A stretch of DNA of 11,811 nucleotides. Origin: Candidatus Latescibacterota bacterium (lineage in GTDB: Bacteria; Latescibacterota; UBA2968; UBA8231). Below the pieces are notes generated by a model. It did no database searches, had not been told where the DNA came from, and was given only the letters and a program-made list of their open reading frames with translations. A program made the translations under genes and the position numbers. Positions 10,031 to 11,811 of this stretch are shown piece by piece (the stretch's first letter is position 1; each line of letters opens with the position of its first letter). The stretch covers positions 1-11,811 of the forward strand of contig DPVW01000211.1 of NCBI GenBank assembly GCA_003529325.1, in the 5' to 3' direction.

Positions 10031-10218
10031 GTACTGCTGTTGCCGTAGGAGCCTGTACGAATCTTGGTTTTGCTGGTGAACTCGTGTCTTCGGCGGCGCT
10101 CTGAAAGGGTGCAAAGAAGCGACCGCGAACTGACAGTTTCTGAGCGAACGAAACGGACTCTGGGACAGCCCCTAGGATACGTCTCGTGCTGACCCTGAGC
10201 AAGCGATTTACTCGACCG

Positions 10219-11811
10219 TCAGTTATCCTGCGGTCCGTCGCCACGGAGATGTTGCAGAAAGCGTTCGGGGTTACGCAGCAATGATACCGCCTCCATGACT
10301 TGGGGATCCGTTTCCAGATCTACGAGGAGACTCGCCCGACGACCGTCGACCCTGAGGGAGAATTCACGCTCAAGGCCTGCGCGGATGTATGGCTCCATAG
10401 CGGCTGTGAGATTTATGTTGTCGGCCTGTTGTTCGATGGCGACCTCAAGGGAGTCGATAAGAGAGAGTACAGTGGGTGCCCATCCCGAATGGCTGGCAAG
10501 GGTACGCAGCCCTCGCAGCTCTGTTCCGGATTGATTGAGACGCGCTTTGGCCGCCGCCGAGCGTGGAATGAATTCGGTAAAGGCTTGCAGAATTTCATCG
10601 TCCACCGCCAATTTGTCCAAGCCCCCTTCGGTGCCGACGTATTCGATGACAAAATCGAAGAATACCCGGTAGCGATACAGATCGCGAATCAGTGCCGGTG
10701 GCAGGTCCGCCTCGACGACGACATCCGGTGTGATGCCACCACCCCCATAGACCTGGCGGCCCTGGTTCGTGAGGTAGATTTCGGCCAGAGCCGTGTCGAT
10801 CTTGTCGGCCTCGGTCCTGGCGCCGCCCACCAGCTGGCTGAGTGGGGTAATCAGCACCTGTCTTGCCACATCTGGGTCCAGGTCAAAACGAGCGCGCAAG
10901 CGATCCTCCGCAGTTTCCGCATCGGGGGCCCCAAGCAACAGAGCCATCAACTGTGCGCTGGGAAGCCGCACGTCACCAAAAGTGAGTTGCGCACCAGGAT
11001 CCGGCGCCGTCCTCAGTGACTCGCGATGAATGCTTCGCCCGCTGGGCGTGAAATACAGCGCCGTAGTCAGTTTCAGCGCCGTCTGCTCATCTTCGTGCAG
11101 GTCGAAGATCGTCTGTACTGACCCCTTGCCAAAAGAGGTGGTTCCGACGACGAGTCCACGGTCATTGTCTTGCATAGCTCCGGCGACGATCTCAGCGGCA
11201 CTGGCGCTGCCACCGTCGATGAGCACGACGAGTGGAATCCGTTCCGCCGGCGGGCGACGTTGCGAAACCCGGGTCTCATGGTTGCGCCCCGAGCGCTCTC
11301 GTACGGACACGATGGGTGCACCGCGCGGCAGAAACAGATCCGCCACTTCCGTCGCCTGAGTTAACAGCCCCCCAGGGTTACCACGCAGATCGATGATGAG
11401 GCCGCTGATCTTGCGAGCGAACAGTTGCTCGAGAGCAGCTTCCATCTCCGCCGACGTATCCTCCGAAAAACGCGTTTGTCTCATGCTGATGTAACCGACG
11501 CCAGGAAAGAGCTCCTCGGCGACGGCGACACTCTTGATCTTAATGACTTCGCGGACGATGACGATGTCCCAGTTCGCCAAGACGCCGCGGCGATCCATGG
11601 TGATACGCACCGACGTCCCCGGTTCGCCACGTAATTCGTTGACGACACTTTCGAGGGTTAGACCAAATGTGTCGCGACCCTCGATGCCGACGATGAGATC
11701 ACCTGGAAGGATTCCTGCCCGGGCAGCGGGCGTGCCTTCGATTGGAGCGATCACCACCGGGTGTCCGTCCATCAAACCAACGGTGATACCAAGGCCAGCA
11801 AATTTTCCGGT
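10219..11811 (-). CDS. Carboxyl-terminal processing protease (S41), 5' truncated
   Basis: Serine protease of the C-terminal processing peptidase family (S41A), normally exported to the periplasm or attached to the membrane, where it trims C-termini of envelope proteins. The window edge removes the start, so signal peptide and N-terminus are not visible; 530 residues remain. Counting from the first visible codon, residues 1-80 are a PDZ domain (GLGI, then PIEGTPAARAGILPGD). The protease core follows, with RGNPGGLL (143-150), the catalytic serine S204 in GGSASAAEI, and the lysine K229 in SFGKGSVQ, 25 residues apart as in E. coli Prc. YGGGGITPDVVV (355-366) closes the core. About 165 helical residues follow, longer than in minimal CtpA proteins. 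The TTG near 11775 lies inside the PDZ domain and is not the real start. No clear terminator follows the stop. Confidence 0.93.
   Translation of the reverse strand, partial: TGKFAGLGITVGLMDGHPVVIAPIEGTPAARAGILPGDLIVGIEGRDTFGLTLESVVNELRGEPGTSVRITMDRRGVLANWDIVIVREVIKIKSVAVAEELFPGVGYISMRQTRFSEDTSAEMEAALEQLFARKISGLIIDLRGNPGGLLTQATEVADLFLPRGAPIVSVRERSGRNHETRVSQRRPPAERIPLVVLIDGGSASAAEIVAGAMQDNDRGLVVGTTSFGKGSVQTIFDLHEDEQTALKLTTALYFTPSGRSIHRESLRTAPDPGAQLTFGDVRLPSAQLMALLLGAPDAETAEDRLRARFDLDPDVARQVLITPLSQLVGGARTEADKIDTALAEIYLTNQGRQVYGGGGITPDVVVEADLPPALIRDLYRYRVFFDFVIEYVGTEGGLDKLAVDDEILQAFTEFIPRSAAAKARLNQSGTELRGLRTLASHSGWAPTVLSLIDSLEVAIEQQADNINLTAAMEPYIRAGLEREFSLRVDGRRASLLVDLETDPQVMEAVSLLRNPERFLQHLRGDGPQDN

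Larger units (their letters stand above)
9507..10218. other. Long gap without a convincing gene, rich in short hairpins
   Basis: About 710 bases lie between the protease gene and rng, both on the minus strand. Open frames exist here (for example 9707-10114 and 9996-10244 minus, 9520-9924 plus). Their products are Arg/Gln/Pro-rich, match nothing I know, and lack clear ribosome binding sites or the GC-rich third positions of the neighbours. I looked for RNase P RNA, tmRNA, SRP RNA and tRNA signatures and found none. Perfect or near-perfect hairpins occur at 9524-9539, 9678-9703, 9726-9742, 9813-9826, 9886-9899, 9966-10011 and 10016-10030. It may be a long rng leader, a non-coding RNA, a decayed gene or simple spacer. 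Confidence 0.5.

Noticed and set aside
9507..10218. RNase P RNA, tmRNA, SRP RNA or tRNA in the gap
   Set aside because: I searched both strands by eye for GAGGAAAGTCC, a tRNA-like TTCGA arm, the SRP GGAAGGAAGCAGCC core and the tmRNA 3' end, and none is present. GGGGCTGTCCC on the minus strand near 10165 vaguely recalls a tmRNA 5' end, but no matching 3' part exists.
9412..10244. Three minus-strand open frames in the gap (9412-9828, 9707-10114, 9996-10244)
   Set aside because: Products are Arg/Gln/Pro/Ser-rich, unlike any family I know, with mixed third-position bases and no clear ribosome binding sites. One overlaps the start of rng and another the end of the protease gene. A real small gene cannot be fully excluded.

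Overview
This is a high-GC bacterial chromosome segment that is mostly housekeeping. I saw no phage, transposon, CRISPR array, tRNA or rRNA. Gene content and protein style suggest a Gram-negative-type lineage, perhaps in or near the FCB group (Bacteroidota, Gemmatimonadota, Latescibacterota and relatives). The clues are a cytochrome b558-type SdhC with a matching SdhB, an RNase G with a charged linker inside its S1 domain, and a small cytochrome resembling the photosynthetic reaction-centre cytochrome family. The phylum is inferred and uncertain.

Layout. Positions 92-1440 (+) hold an exported di-haem c-type cytochrome and, directly after it, a CPBP-family membrane protease. A bidirectional hairpin terminator (1465-1508) separates them from sucC-sucD (3546-1517, -), which encode succinyl-CoA synthetase and overlap by 4 bases. 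A 148-base gap separates sucC from the divergent operon sdhC-sdhA-sdhB (3695-7112, +), which encodes the succinate:quinone oxidoreductase. A second bidirectional terminator (7168-7203) follows. On the minus strand come rpmA (L27), rplU (L21) and rng (RNase G); transcription runs rng, rplU, rpmA, with a strong-looking promoter just ahead of rplU. A stretch of about 710 bases (9507-10218) has no convincing gene. The window ends inside a carboxyl-terminal processing protease gene (minus strand, 5' end beyond the window).

How the genes work together. SucCD converts succinyl-CoA to succinate with formation of ATP, and SdhCAB oxidises succinate to fumarate and passes the electrons to quinone. Two consecutive TCA-cycle steps are therefore encoded head to head around one intergenic region. 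The rng-rplU-rpmA cluster links RNA processing to ribosome assembly, as in many bacteria.

The least explained part is 9507-10218. It lies between the protease gene and rng, carries several perfect short hairpins, and has only unconvincing reading frames. It could be a long leader or regulatory RNA for rng, a degraded gene, or plain spacer; the sequence alone does not decide. I found no clear evidence for a new multi-gene system.
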